A DNA stretch of 56,966 nucleotides, taken from the NCBI GenBank assembly GCA_013286565.1, contig JABDFM010000014.1, positions 1-56,966 of the forward strand. Reading direction: 5' to 3'. Source of the stretch: Bacteroidota bacterium (GTDB lineage Bacteria; Bacteroidota; Bacteroidia; Sphingobacteriales; Sphingobacteriaceae). Positions within the stretch are counted from its first letter, which is position 1. The number at the start of each line of letters is the position of its first letter. The notes under the pieces are model-generated. The model was not told the DNA's origin. It saw only the letters and a program-made list of their open reading frames with translations, and made no database searches. The translations under genes were made by a program, and so were the position numbers. This document shows, piece by piece, positions 45,301 to 53,746 of the stretch.

Positions 45301-48300
45301 AACTATTGGCGGAATTGCCAGTGCCCGCACCCCCGTTACAGTTACGGTGAATGCTATACCCGCAGCGCCGGTAGTTGCTGCGGTGCCTCCAATTTGTTCG
45401 GGCAGTACAGCAACGCTTACCGCAAGCGGATCGTCAGGTAATTATACATGGTATGATTCACTTGTAGGGGGGAGTTTGTTATTTGCAGGCAGTACTTTTG
45501 TAACTCCGGTTTTAAATGCTAATACATCTTACTATGTGGAATCCTCGGCTAATACCTGTTCAGGCAGCAGAACTAAAGTTGATGTAACAGTTAACCCCAT
45601 CCCAGCTATAACAAGTTCTCCTTCCGGCACTACCTGCAGCGGCACCGCGCTAAGTTATACCATTACTTCTGATATACCCACCGCTACCTTTACATGGAGC
45701 AGGGCCGCAGTTGCGGGAATAAGTAACCCGGCACTAATAAATCAAGCATCAGCAAATATCAACGAGGCATTAATTAATACAGGCGGTACCCCGGTAAATG
45801 TCACTTATGTCATAGTACCAACAGCCAGCGGATGTCCCGGTACTCCTTTTAATTATGTAGTTACTGTAAACCCAATACCTGTAGTAACCAGCACACCCCC
45901 AGGTCCTATATGTAATGGAACATCCAGTAATTACACCATCACATTTAATACACCATCCACTAACTTTACCTGGAGCCGCCCCGCGGTAGCTGGTATAAGT
46001 AATACACCGGTGACGGGGCAAACGGCAGGTACCATACAAGAGCTTTTAAATAATACAACCACCGCCCCGGTGGATGTTACCTATATTTTTAATTACACCG
46101 CTGGCTCTTGTGCAGGGGCACCATACAACCTGGTAGTTACTGTAGACCCTACTGCAACAGTGACAAGCCAGCCCACAGGTACAATTTGCGGCGGCGTTGC
46201 TCAAAACTATGTCATTACATCAAATCTACCCACGGCAACATTTAGCTGGGACCGCGCTGCTGTGGCTGGTATTAGTAATCCAGCGGTTGCAAACCAAACT
46301 TCGGGGACTATTACTGAAACCTTAAATAACACCAGTACAATACCCGTTAAAGTCTATTATCTTATAACGCCTTTGGTTAATGGCTGCCCTGGTACCACCT
46401 TTGTATATACTGTAACGGTAAGCCCGCAGCCGCCCACACCGATAGCTAATGGCAATTCGCCAATTTGCATTGGCAGCACTATACAGTTAAGGGCACCAAC
46501 AGTTACTAACGCGACTTATTTATGGACAGGCCCTAATGGATATTCATCGCCATTGCAAAATAGCGATATCACAAATGCTACTCTGGCTGAGTCGGGGGTT
46601 TATAACCTGACTGTTACTGTCAATGGTGGATGTCCAAGCAATCCTTCGCCTGTTACGATAATAGTGGATGAGCCACCCCTGGCAGTTGCCGGGCCACCCC
46701 AGACTGTTTGTAATAACGTCACATCGGTAACCCTTGCAGGTACCATGTCGGGTGGAACTAAAACCGGTATATGGTCTGGCGGAACCGGAAAATTCTTGCC
46801 TGGGCCAGATCAATTGGACGCGCAATATATACCATCGGCAGCGGATAAAGCGGCAGGTTCTGTAACGCTTACTTTGACATCAACAAGTAAGGACGATTGT
46901 ACCATATCCACATCACCGATGACGATAACGTTCCTGACGCCTATAATAACAAGTAGTCCAACCGGCGCAATTTGTACAGGAAACGCTCAGAATTATATTA
47001 TTACGTCCAGCACACCAACAGCTACCTTTAGCTGGAGCCGTGCCGCGGTGCCAGGGATAAGTAACCCGGCAGTAACCGGGCAAACTACAGGTATTATTAA
47101 TGAAACATTGATCAATACCGGCACTACTGCAATTAATGTGACTTATGTAATTGTAGCTATTGATAATGGCTGCCCTGGTACGCCTTTCAATTATGTGGTT
47201 ACGGTTAATCCTACGCCGGTAGCGCCGTCGGCCAGTGTGGCCAATACGCACGTTTGTGTAAATAGTGACATACAGCTGCAAACCCCGGCAATAGCTAACG
47301 CGACCTATGCATGGACCGGGCCTAACAGCTTTACTTCAGCCAGTCAAAACCCCGATATCCCCAATGTTACTGCCGCTTATACCGGTACCTATAGTTTAGT
47401 GGTATCGGTAAATGGTTGCCCCAGTCCACCCGCTACTGTAAGTGTGGTAGTAGATGTGCCGCCTGTAGCGGTTGCAGGGCCTAACCAGATCGTTTGCGCT
47501 ACCACTACATCAATAACAGTTGCCGGCACTGTAGATAATGGTGCAGGAACCGGTGTGTGGTCAACCAGTGGTACAGGTAAATTTACAGCACCCAACCAAT
47601 TGAATACACAGTATCAGCCCTCGGCAGCGGATATAGCGGCGGGGACAGTAACGCTTTTTTTAACACCAACCAGTAAACCCGATTGTGTTTTACCCGCCCC
47701 GTCAGGCCTGACTATAAGTTTTAAGCCTGCACCTGCCGCGGATGCCGGGCCCGATCAGGATGTTTGTTCGCAGGCTACCACCGTTATATTAGCCGGTAAG
47801 ATACTGGTTGCTGGGGAAGGAAACTGGACCACATCCGGTACCGGAACTTTTAATCCAGCCAGCGCCCCGGTGAACTCTGTTTACCTGCCGAGCGCCGACG
47901 ATATTAAAAACGGATCAGTTACACTAACATTACGTGCTACTGGGGCGAGTGAATGCGCCATAGCAACTTCTGATGTGGTAATAAAGTTTACGCCCCCGCC
48001 TACCGTAAATGCAGGAGGGACTAAATATTTGCTGCGTGGCAGAACAATTACCCTGGACCCAACCGTCAGCGATAGTAATGTCCAATACTTATGGACCCCA
48101 AATACGGGCATAGATAATAATACGATCAAAGACCCAACAATCACGGGCATTGCCAACATTACCTATACCCTTACTGTAACCGATAGCAGGGGGTGTGTCG
48201 CTTCTGATCAGGTTATTATAAATGTATTGCCAGCATTGACTATCCCTAATACTTTTACACCAAATGGAGACGGAATTAATGACTTGTGGGATATTAAAGG

Positions 48301-48496
48301 CTTAGCTGAATATCAGCAATCTACAGTAGATATTTTTGACAGGTATGGTCAAAAGGTATTTCATTCTGTTGGATATGGAAAGGCATGGGATGGTACTTAC
48401 GGAGGAAAGCAAGTGCCTGTAGGGACCTATTATTACATTATCGACACTAAAACGTTTGGCCAGGTGCTCTCGGGGCCAATTACACTCATCCGGTAG
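42389..48496 (+). CDS. Giant T9SS type-B cargo: Ig-like repeat surface adhesin
   Basis: 2035 aa. Signal peptide 1-20 (LLIFLFLLLSFGGYSQ). First Ig/PKD domain to about 98. Seven Ig_7-type repeats of about 80 residues (pattern VCSGS-x-ATLTA, WYDA-x-GG, TYYVQ, RTPVTVTV) to about 665; two related domains with FCTSGANPTP/FCTNQANPLP to about 832; an AGPNQ domain; two more Ig_7 (911-1070); three PKD-like domains (ITSSPSGT, TWSRAAVAGISNP) to 1344; then mixed Ig, AGPNQ and PKD-like domains to 1950. The C-terminal domain from about 1951 (IPNTFTPNGDGINDLW) is the gliding-motility-associated type-B sorting signal for type IX secretion. Expected on the cell surface. No lectin or enzyme domain is seen. Confidence 0.93.
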   Translation: MKNSLLIFLFLLLSFGGYSQTCTLSVSITSTGTAICSGTSVVLTATPSAGTAPYTYVWSTGEITPTISVNKAGTYSVTVSDNTPGCQAVKQSITLTSANIPIAPTANGATVCQNTPATLTATAPGGFYQWYDSQTGGNFLGSGAGYTTPPITAATTFYVETTIAGCTSPRTPVPVTIQANPTVVSAIICQGNRANLSASGASSYVWYDAPGGNQLATTPNYTTPVLFATTTYYVVATYANGCTSAPTPVGATIFPPPQAPTVASTSVCSGSVASLHAVAPSGAFEWFSVPNGGVPLITSPDYTTPPLIATTTYYVQTVAVGGCVSTRTPVTVTVNPIPTTPTIANTAVCSGSGTTLTPTAPGGSYDWYAQSGALLFTGPSFNTPVLTNTTTYYVSSLSAAGCTSARVPVTVTVNQQPAAPSVNPQVVCSGNPATLIAFAPAGATYEWYDAAVGGNLLFTGASYTTPALIATTVYYVQATIAGCTGARAPVTVTVSPIPVGPTASGPPSVCSGSVATLTASGGSAGTTYDWYDALTGGNYLSSGQVYVTPALLATTTFYVQGTNGGCPSARTAVTVVVNAIPSPPTTSVGPAVCPGTPSSVTANAASGTIQWYTAANGGTLLGSGNTLPIAALLSNTTYYAQNTVGSCVSARTPITATVIAVANPQFQYPSGTFCTSGANPTPAIYNPSGGTFSASPAGLVFISATTGQINVATSTPGNYTISFAGNGACPATATVTIAIVTTPNAQFSYSGPFCTNQANPLPVFPAGASGGTFTASSGSLVFRNTITGEISLASSTPGTYTVTNTIAASGACPLTVFSATVTIDPVVIVNAGPNQTISSGTTAQLAGSVTNAASETWSGGTGSFSNTHILNPVYTPGPGETSATLTLTSSDPPGPCGPISAQVTITINPVPGSPTASGLAICSGSTATLSATAPGGAYQWYDALTGGTLLQSGPSYTTPLLIVNTTYYVQTTIGGIASARTPVTVTVNAIPAAPVVAAVPPICSGSTATLTASGSSGNYTWYDSLVGGSLLFAGSTFVTPVLNANTSYYVESSANTCSGSRTKVDVTVNPIPAITSSPSGTTCSGTALSYTITSDIPTATFTWSRAAVAGISNPALINQASANINEALINTGGTPVNVTYVIVPTASGCPGTPFNYVVTVNPIPVVTSTPPGPICNGTSSNYTITFNTPSTNFTWSRPAVAGISNTPVTGQTAGTIQELLNNTTTAPVDVTYIFNYTAGSCAGAPYNLVVTVDPTATVTSQPTGTICGGVAQNYVITSNLPTATFSWDRAAVAGISNPAVANQTSGTITETLNNTSTIPVKVYYLITPLVNGCPGTTFVYTVTVSPQPPTPIANGNSPICIGSTIQLRAPTVTNATYLWTGPNGYSSPLQNSDITNATLAESGVYNLTVTVNGGCPSNPSPVTIIVDEPPLAVAGPPQTVCNNVTSVTLAGTMSGGTKTGIWSGGTGKFLPGPDQLDAQYIPSAADKAAGSVTLTLTSTSKDDCTISTSPMTITFLTPIITSSPTGAICTGNAQNYIITSSTPTATFSWSRAAVPGISNPAVTGQTTGIINETLINTGTTAINVTYVIVAIDNGCPGTPFNYVVTVNPTPVAPSASVANTHVCVNSDIQLQTPAIANATYAWTGPNSFTSASQNPDIPNVTAAYTGTYSLVVSVNGCPSPPATVSVVVDVPPVAVAGPNQIVCATTTSITVAGTVDNGAGTGVWSTSGTGKFTAPNQLNTQYQPSAADIAAGTVTLFLTPTSKPDCVLPAPSGLTISFKPAPAADAGPDQDVCSQATTVILAGKILVAGEGNWTTSGTGTFNPASAPVNSVYLPSADDIKNGSVTLTLRATGASECAIATSDVVIKFTPPPTVNAGGTKYLLRGRTITLDPTVSDSNVQYLWTPNTGIDNNTIKDPTITGIANITYTLTVTDSRGCVASDQVIINVLPALTIPNTFTPNGDGINDLWDIKGLAEYQQSTVDIFDRYGQKVFHSVGYGKAWDGTYGGKQVPVGTYYYIIDTKTFGQVLSGPITLIR

Positions 48497-48517
48497 TAAA
48501 AACCCTATAAAACAAGT

Positions 48518-48543
48518 AAAGCCCCTGATGGGCAGGGGCCTTT
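48518..48543 (+). terminator. Terminator of the adhesin gene
   Basis: GCCCCTG (48521-48527) and CAGGGGC (48533-48539) form a 7-bp G+C-rich stem with a 5-nt loop, flanked by AAA and CTTT. It lies about 25 bp after the stop codon. Confidence 0.75.
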
Positions 48544-49459
48544 ACTAACCAATTATAAACCTAAATTATGAGAAGACTTTGTTAAAATTAATGGTGTAAA
48601 AGTAACACTATTAATTAAAATGTATAAAATACATTTGTAATTTTTTTGTCAATATTTAATCTTAAGCATCTTAACATTAAATTAACACCAATAAAACAAC
48701 GAAAAAGTTACTAATTTCAAAAAACTCAAACACTTAATCGTCATTTATTTCTGCTGACGATGTAAAAGTAATAAAAAATTCATAAAAACAAGTTTATTTT
48801 TAATAAAAATAACAAATTGTTAAAAATAATTATCTTAAACCCTTATAATATTACATATTTTATTCATAAGATGAATTTGTGCAATGTTTTACACGAATAT
48901 TTTTAATTTTAAGCGGTAAAATTGGGTAATTTTTGATTGTTTGTGAAAAATAGCATGAATTTATCCTAATTTATGTCTGAAATAGCCAATTTTATGTAAA
49001 ATCAATTTCAATTAAATGATTTTCGCAATATAATAGATTCATTTCAGTGATTTTTTGCATAAAATTTATCATTTAAGCTCATTTATGGCAAATAAATTAA
49101 AGAATTATACTCAACACAGGCACTTATCTATTTATTCCTTTATTGGTTCATTTTTTCGGGACACACTATAACTGAGATGAATACTATAGATGCAGCCATT
49201 GAACTGAATATAACCCGTTGTCCACTTTCGAAAACAGAAAATTGTACAAAAAAACTGATGAGTGTATAGATTACTGGCTACTTTAAACAAGGCTCGTCAA
49301 AAAGATTTTTCACATCAGTTCTCAAAACCATTTTCGAAAACGGTATAAAAAGTCAACCCTTTTTATCGGATCAAACCCACTTGAATAACTTTTATAAAAA
49401 GTTGACGCTTTTTGATCCCGATAAAAATCCTGGCATTGGATTGGAGTACAACAGATCAA
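48544..49459. other. AT-rich gene desert of about 0.9 kb
   Basis: Sequence is about three-quarters A+T with long A and T runs, and no frame with gene-like features on either strand. Between 48780 and 49140 the composition is extreme even for this window. At its right end is the repeat structure at 49344-49427. It may be a remnant of decayed DNA, a curved or nucleoid-protein-bound stretch, or the long leader of downstream genes. Confidence 0.55.
49344..49427. promoter_or_regulatory. Combined direct and inverted repeats before the small ORF
   Basis: TATAAAAAGT occurs at 49344-49353 and 49393-49402 in the same direction, each followed by a GTCAAC or TTGAC word. TTTTTATCGGATCAAA (49360-49375) is inverted at 49411-49427 with one extra base. 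The structure could be a regulator-binding or RNA-folding region for the small ORF starting at 49460. Confidence 0.45.
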
Positions 49460-49657
49460 ATGCAATATATGATGGCACTTGAACCGAAGAAAACACCCGA
49501 AGGGGAAGAGCAGCAATGGGAAAATCCGTTAGACCCCGGAAAGCCTTCAGATGCCCGTGATAAAGAGCAAATAGCACGGCAATACAAAGAGGCGAAACGC
49601 CGGAAGGATAACCTTAGCGAAAAAGACCACATAGATAAAGAACCAAAAGACAGATAG
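49460..49657 (+). CDS. Small hydrophilic protein, 65 aa
   Basis: Strongly charged (EPKKTPEGEEQQWENPLDPGKPSDARDKEQIARQYKEAKRRKDNLSEKD), without hydrophobic core, likely disordered plus one helix. The frame opens at 49412, but the upstream part overlaps the repeat structure; ATG codons at 49460, 49469 and 49472 are all possible. Its composition is clearly protein-like, unlike the AT-rich sequence before it. Function unknown. Confidence 0.55.
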   Translation: MQYMMALEPKKTPEGEEQQWENPLDPGKPSDARDKEQIARQYKEAKRRKDNLSEKDHIDKEPKDR

Positions 49658-49691
49658 TTACGTATAATAAGTACAACCTAAAAAGAAATTT

Positions 49692-49847
49692 ATGACAACG
49701 CATAAAAAAACCTCATCAAGCAAGCTTTTAGTTCGTTTTGATAACGAGTTAAAAACTCTTTTAATTAATGATCTTAACAACGTAAGAAACATTAAAACAC
49801 AATTTTTACACGGCAATCAGCAGGCTATTTTGCAAGTTCGCTTGTAA
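49692..49847 (+). CDS. Candidate 51-aa ORF
   Basis: ATG at 49692 after AAAAAGAAATTT, 34 bp downstream of the previous small gene, and stop at 49845-49847. The product begins MTTHKKTSSSKLLVRFDNEL and ends QQAILQVRL; basic, with a possible amphipathic strand-helix pattern. It would be followed by the terminator at 49908-49932. Short length makes this uncertain. Confidence 0.35.
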   Translation: MTTHKKTSSSKLLVRFDNELKTLLINDLNNVRNIKTQFLHGNQQAILQVRL

Positions 49848-49907
49848 CACGCCCATTTATATACATCTACCTATCAAATTCTTGTAATCAATACCTATGA
49901 AAACGAC

Positions 49908-49932
49908 AAAGCCGCGGATTTTACGCGGCTTT
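49908..49932. terminator. Bidirectional terminator between the small ORFs and lpxB
   Basis: AAAGCCGCG (49908-49916) and CGCGGCTTT (49924-49932) form a perfect 9-bp stem with a 7-nt loop; on the plus strand ATTTTTTG follows. The lpxB stop codon lies in the loop, so the same hairpin serves both converging units. Confidence 0.85.
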
Positions 49933-51042
49933 ATTTTTTGACGCGTATTTGATGATCAATCCGGCTGTTTTAACAGATGCTCCCGGTTTTCCCATTTTAT
50001 CCTGCAACTTATTGTAGTTCTCAAGCATTTTTTCGCGATAGTCTTTATTATTTAAGATCAGCTCCAGTTCATCATTGATCTTTTGAGGGTTGCAATCCTG
50101 CTGTATCAGTTCTTTTACTACCCCATCATCCATGATCAGGTTCACCAGTGATATAAACCTGATCTTTACCAGCGCCCTCGCGATAGCGATACTAACATTG
50201 TTTCCTTTATAAACCACAACCTGGGGCACATTGAACAAAGCGGTTTCGAGCGTAGCCGTTCCCGATGCAACTATAGTGGCCTGGGCATTATTCAGAATAT
50301 CGTAAGTAGCATTGAACAGCACCTTTATCCCGGTATCTTTTAAATACCGATCATAATAGGCAGCATCAAATGTTGGTGCACCGGCAACAATAAACTGGTA
50401 ATCGGGCCAGTTTTTGGCAGCAGCCACCATATCAGGCAGCAAGCGACTGATCTCCTGCTTTCGGCTTCCGGGCAAACAGGCGATGATCTTTTTATTGGAT
50501 AACTGGTGCTTTTTGTAAAAATCCGCGTCAGGTTTAAAGGCTGACACCGAATCGAGCAGGGGGTTGCCTACATAATCCACTTCCATACCCCATTGCCTAT
50601 AAAAATCAACCTCGAAAGGTAAAATGCAAAACATATGATCTACAATACGTTTGATCCTGATCACCCTTTTCTGGTTCCAGGCCCATACTTTGGGCGATAT
50701 ATAATAGCAAACCAATAATCCATTTGCTTTGGCAAATTCGGCTATTTTTAAATTAAACCCGGGGAAATCGATCAGCACCAATACATCAGGCTGCCATGCG
50801 GCAATATCATTTTTGCAGGCCGACAGGTTTTTTGCTATCGTACGCAAATTGGCTACTACCTCAACAAAACCCATAAACGCCATTTCAGAATAGTGCTTCA
50901 CCAGCTCGCCACCTTCGGCAAGCATCAGGTCGCCGCCAAAAAAACGGAATTGGGCCTGCGGGTCTTTTTCCTTTAAGGCTTTCATCAAATTGGCCCCGTG
51001 CAGATCGCCGGAGGCCTCACCGGCTACCAGGTAGTATTTCAT
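49921..51042 (-). CDS. lpxB: Lipid-A-disaccharide synthase
   Basis: 373 aa. GT19-family motifs: VAGEASGDLHGANLMKAL, FMGFVEVV, DFPGFNLKIAEFAK, YYISPKVWAWNQKR, YVGNPLLD, ACLPGSRKQEI, ASGTATLETALFNVPQVVVYK. It joins UDP-diacylglucosamine and lipid X into the disaccharide precursor of lipid A at the inner membrane. 5 bp after surE on the same strand, so one operon. With the LptF/G permease it shows that this is an LPS-producing organism. Confidence 0.97.
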   Translation of the reverse strand: MKYYLVAGEASGDLHGANLMKALKEKDPQAQFRFFGGDLMLAEGGELVKHYSEMAFMGFVEVVANLRTIAKNLSACKNDIAAWQPDVLVLIDFPGFNLKIAEFAKANGLLVCYYISPKVWAWNQKRVIRIKRIVDHMFCILPFEVDFYRQWGMEVDYVGNPLLDSVSAFKPDADFYKKHQLSNKKIIACLPGSRKQEISRLLPDMVAAAKNWPDYQFIVAGAPTFDAAYYDRYLKDTGIKVLFNATYDILNNAQATIVASGTATLETALFNVPQVVVYKGNNVSIAIARALVKIRFISLVNLIMDDGVVKELIQQDCNPQKINDELELILNNKDYREKMLENYNKLQDKMGKPGASVKTAGLIIKYASKNKAA

Positions 51043-51047
51043 AGCCG

Positions 51048-51821
51048 TTAAATATTAAATTTCCAGTTATTTATTAATGGAATCACATGGTGCGCCGTCA
51101 TATCAAACTGCACCGGCACTACTGAGGCATAGTTATTATCCAAGGCCCATACATCGGTATCTTCGCCCTTATCATTCAGTTGAAAAACGCCGGTCAGCCA
51201 ATAATAAGGACGTTTATGCGGGTCCATGCGCTCATCAAATTCCTCGGCCCATTTGGCATTAGCCTGGCGGCATATTTTGATGCCTTTGATATGGGGTGTA
51301 TTCGGAAAATTTACATTTAGCAGGGTAGATGCAGGTAAGCCATTTTGCAGAACCTGCGCGGCTATTTCTTTTACATATTTGATACAATGACTAAAATCAG
51401 CCTGCAAAGTATAATCATCCAATGAAAAACCGATAGACGGGATGCTTTCAATCGCACCCTCAACCGCCGCCGACATGGTACCCGAATACAATATATTGAT
51501 CGAATTATTTAAGCCATGATTGATACCCGAAACACACAGATCAGGCTTTTTGCCTTTGAATATTTTATTTACCGCCAGCTTTACACAATCAACCGGTGTG
51601 CCTGAGCAACTGTAGCTCTCAATATCATCATAAAGTTCAACTTTATCCAACCGTAAAGGGCTACCTATGGTAATCGCATGACCCATACCCGATTGCGGGC
51701 TATCCGGTGCAACCACCACTACTTTGCCCAATTCCTTCATCGCGCTCATCAGGGTTTTGATACCAGGAGCGGTGATGCCGTCATCATTTACAACCAATAT
51801 GGTGGGAGCGGATTTTTTCAT
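51048..51821 (-). CDS. surE: 5'/3'-nucleotidase SurE
   Basis: 257 aa from the ATG at 51821; a TTG three codons upstream is less likely. Family motifs: ILVVNDDGITAPGI with the metal Asp-Asp, VVAPDSPQSGMGHAIT, SYSCSGTPVDCVKLAVN, DLCVSGINHGLNNS, YSGTMSAAVEG. A metal-dependent phosphatase that acts on nucleoside monophosphates. Operon with lpxB. A -7 element TAATTTTG lies 6 nt before the start codon. Confidence 0.97.
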   Translation of the reverse strand: MKKSAPTILVVNDDGITAPGIKTLMSAMKELGKVVVVAPDSPQSGMGHAITIGSPLRLDKVELYDDIESYSCSGTPVDCVKLAVNKIFKGKKPDLCVSGINHGLNNSINILYSGTMSAAVEGAIESIPSIGFSLDDYTLQADFSHCIKYVKEIAAQVLQNGLPASTLLNVNFPNTPHIKGIKICRQANAKWAEEFDERMDPHKRPYYWLTGVFQLNDKGEDTDVWALDNNYASVVPVQFDMTAHHVIPLINNWKFNI

Positions 51822-51827
51822 TTCGCC

Positions 51828-51845
51828 CAAAATTAGTTATATTTG
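51828..51845. promoter_or_regulatory. Back-to-back -7 elements between surE and the Uma2 gene
   Basis: On the minus strand TAATTTTG (51828-51835) faces surE; on the plus strand TATATTTG (51838-51845) faces the Uma2 gene. Both match TAnnTTTG and lie within 6 nt of the start codons. The two promoters overlap almost completely, so use of one should exclude the other, and both transcripts would be nearly leaderless. Confidence 0.5.
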
Positions 51846-51848
51846 ATT

Positions 51849-52403
51849 ATGCTTACTGCTGAAAAGAAGAAATATACATTTGAAGACTATATGATGCTTG
51901 AGGAGGGTGCACCTTTTCAGTTGATTAATTATGATTTAATTATGTCGCCATCTCCAACTCCTATCCATCAGCTTATTTCTATAAGAATAGTAAACGCAAT
52001 GTTTAATTTTTTAGAAAACAAAAAAGACAATGGATTTTTGGTAAGCGCCCCAATGGATGTAAAGTTTGATGATGGTAATGTTTTGCAGCCTGATGTGCTT
52101 TATATTTCTGCTCAAAGAAAATTAGATTTGGTTAAGGAGCGCATTGAAGGCGCACCTGATCTCGTTATTGAAATACTTTCGCCATCAAATGCCTACTATG
52201 ATCTTAGGCAGAAAAAGGATATCTATCAGAAATATGGAGTAAAGGAATATATTATTGTTGATCCTATTGCTTTAAATTTTGAATTATATATTCTGTCTGA
52301 AGGAGTATTCAAATTGCATCAAAAAGCCGAGAAAGCCGAGCAACTGCATTCGGTATTATTACCCGGTTTAAGCTTCGACCTGAATAAAATATTCAATTTT
52401 TAA
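51849..52403 (+). CDS. Uma2-family PD-(D/E)xK endonuclease-like protein
   Basis: 184 aa from the ATG at 51849; a TTG at 51843 lies inside the -7 element and is rejected. The Uma2/DUF820 core is seen: YTFEDYMMLEEGAPFQLI, LQPDVLYIS with the metal Asp, GAPDLVIEILSPSN with Glu, and RQKKDIYQKYGVKEYIIVDP with Lys. Very common in cyanobacteria and some Bacteroidota, with unknown biological role; often in mobile or variable sites. Its stop overlaps the convergent acyltransferase stop (TTAA). Confidence 0.9.
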   Translation: MLTAEKKKYTFEDYMMLEEGAPFQLINYDLIMSPSPTPIHQLISIRIVNAMFNFLENKKDNGFLVSAPMDVKFDDGNVLQPDVLYISAQRKLDLVKERIEGAPDLVIEILSPSNAYYDLRQKKDIYQKYGVKEYIIVDPIALNFELYILSEGVFKLHQKAEKAEQLHSVLLPGLSFDLNKIFNF

Positions 52404-53557
52404 ATTACCCTTTTCACCCCCGGAATCAACACAATTAGCGAACCCAACAAGAAACTGCCTATTACCGCCAAAGGAGCTACCAATAAAAGTTTAAAAGCGG
52501 GATCAATGGCCCAATTCCTTACCGCAAGCGATAAAGAAATAATAACAATCGGGTGAAAGATATAAACCGCAAAAGCGCATCGTGATAATTTGCTAAGTAG
52601 AGCTGATGGTTTATTCCATGATTTTTTACCCCGATAAAGCAACCCGACTATTATTGAAAAGCCAATAACCTGCTCCCATACTGCGTATAACAGCGCTTGC
52701 CAGTGCAGGCCGCCGCTCCACCAGCTGCCGTCCATGTGTACCGTTTTTTCAATAACAAAAAAAACAAGGAAAAATAGCAGTAACCTCGGGGCAAATGAAG
52801 CCAGCCATTTGCCTGTTTTATCAGTCATTGTATTAAGCCAATCGTTTTTTGAAGCGACCAGGCCCAGTATAAAAAGTGAGATATATTGGGAGAAATGCCC
52901 CGGTTGAAAACCAACAGGCTTTAACACCCATCCAACCGGAAATATTATCCTGACAAGGAAACTGATGACGCCCACACCTGTTGCAAACAAAACTATGGTA
53001 CGGGCATTGGGTGCTGGCAAAACTTTTGCTGGCAGATTTTTAAATATAGCTCGTACTAAAACATAGATCAGGGTAAATAGCAGCAGTGCTGCAACGAACC
53101 ATAGCACGCCAAAATCTATCCAGTCGTCAAAGCCGCTTAGGAATTGCAAAAAAGTAATGTGCTGGCCCTTGCCGAAATAATAAATCAGGTAAATTAATAT
53201 TGGAGAAAAGACAAGGGAATAAAATATGAGAGGCAACCCCAATCTTAACAAACGGTCGGCAATAAACTTTCCCGCTCCTTTTCTCTCATAAGATGGCCTG
53301 ATAAAATAAGCCGACAGGAAGAAGAAAAAACCCATAAAAAACGACTGGTTTACGCTCACAAACAACGTCATGGGTATGATGGCGCCTTGCTGCGTGGTTT
53401 TCTGCATATAATACCAGCCACCGGGAGCGCCATAAGTGATGAAGGTATGGTGAAGTATAACCAATATGGTAAGCAATACCTTTAAGTGGTCGATATAAAC
53501 AACCTTGTTTTTAGGCTGATCAGTAATAAGGGCTGATGGTGAGGTTTGGGTTGACAT
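52400..53557 (-). CDS. Acyltransferase-3 family membrane protein
   Basis: 385 aa from the ATG at 53557; a TTG at 53578 would add seven residues. About ten hydrophobic segments. The family start YIDHLKVLLTILVILHHTFITYGAPGGWYY contains the conserved His pair region, and FFLSAYFIRPSYERKG follows. It has the arrangement of OpgC/acyltransferase-3 proteins that O-acetylate or succinylate cell-envelope glycans. Substrate unknown. Confidence 0.9.
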   Translation of the reverse strand: MSTQTSPSALITDQPKNKVVYIDHLKVLLTILVILHHTFITYGAPGGWYYMQKTTQQGAIIPMTLFVSVNQSFFMGFFFFLSAYFIRPSYERKGAGKFIADRLLRLGLPLIFYSLVFSPILIYLIYYFGKGQHITFLQFLSGFDDWIDFGVLWFVAALLLFTLIYVLVRAIFKNLPAKVLPAPNARTIVLFATGVGVISFLVRIIFPVGWVLKPVGFQPGHFSQYISLFILGLVASKNDWLNTMTDKTGKWLASFAPRLLLFFLVFFVIEKTVHMDGSWWSGGLHWQALLYAVWEQVIGFSIIVGLLYRGKKSWNKPSALLSKLSRCAFAVYIFHPIVIISLSLAVRNWAIDPAFKLLLVAPLAVIGSFLLGSLIVLIPGVKRVI

Positions 53558-53623
53558 AGATTTTGGTGGGATTGACAAAATATATATAAACAGACACCAA
53601 TATAGTGATTAAGTTACAGGTTG

Positions 53624-53746
53624 GAGAATCAAGATACAGAAGTCAAGAATCAGGATACAAAAGGCACGAATCAAGATACAAAGGCAAGAACCAAGATGGA
53701 AGAAAATATATCTTGTCTCTTGGTTCTTACTTCTTGCCTCTCTCTT
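53624..53746. repeat. Word repeat GAATCAAGATACA with inverted counterpart
   Basis: At least four variants of AAGAATCAAGATACA occur between 53624 and 53697, followed at 53709-53744 by the opposite-strand words TCTTGTCTCTTGGTTCTT and TTCTTGCCT. AGGCAAGAA at about 53681 pairs with TTCTTGCCT at about 53731. It lies just after the acs stop on the minus strand and could fold in the acs transcript. Confidence 0.7.
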
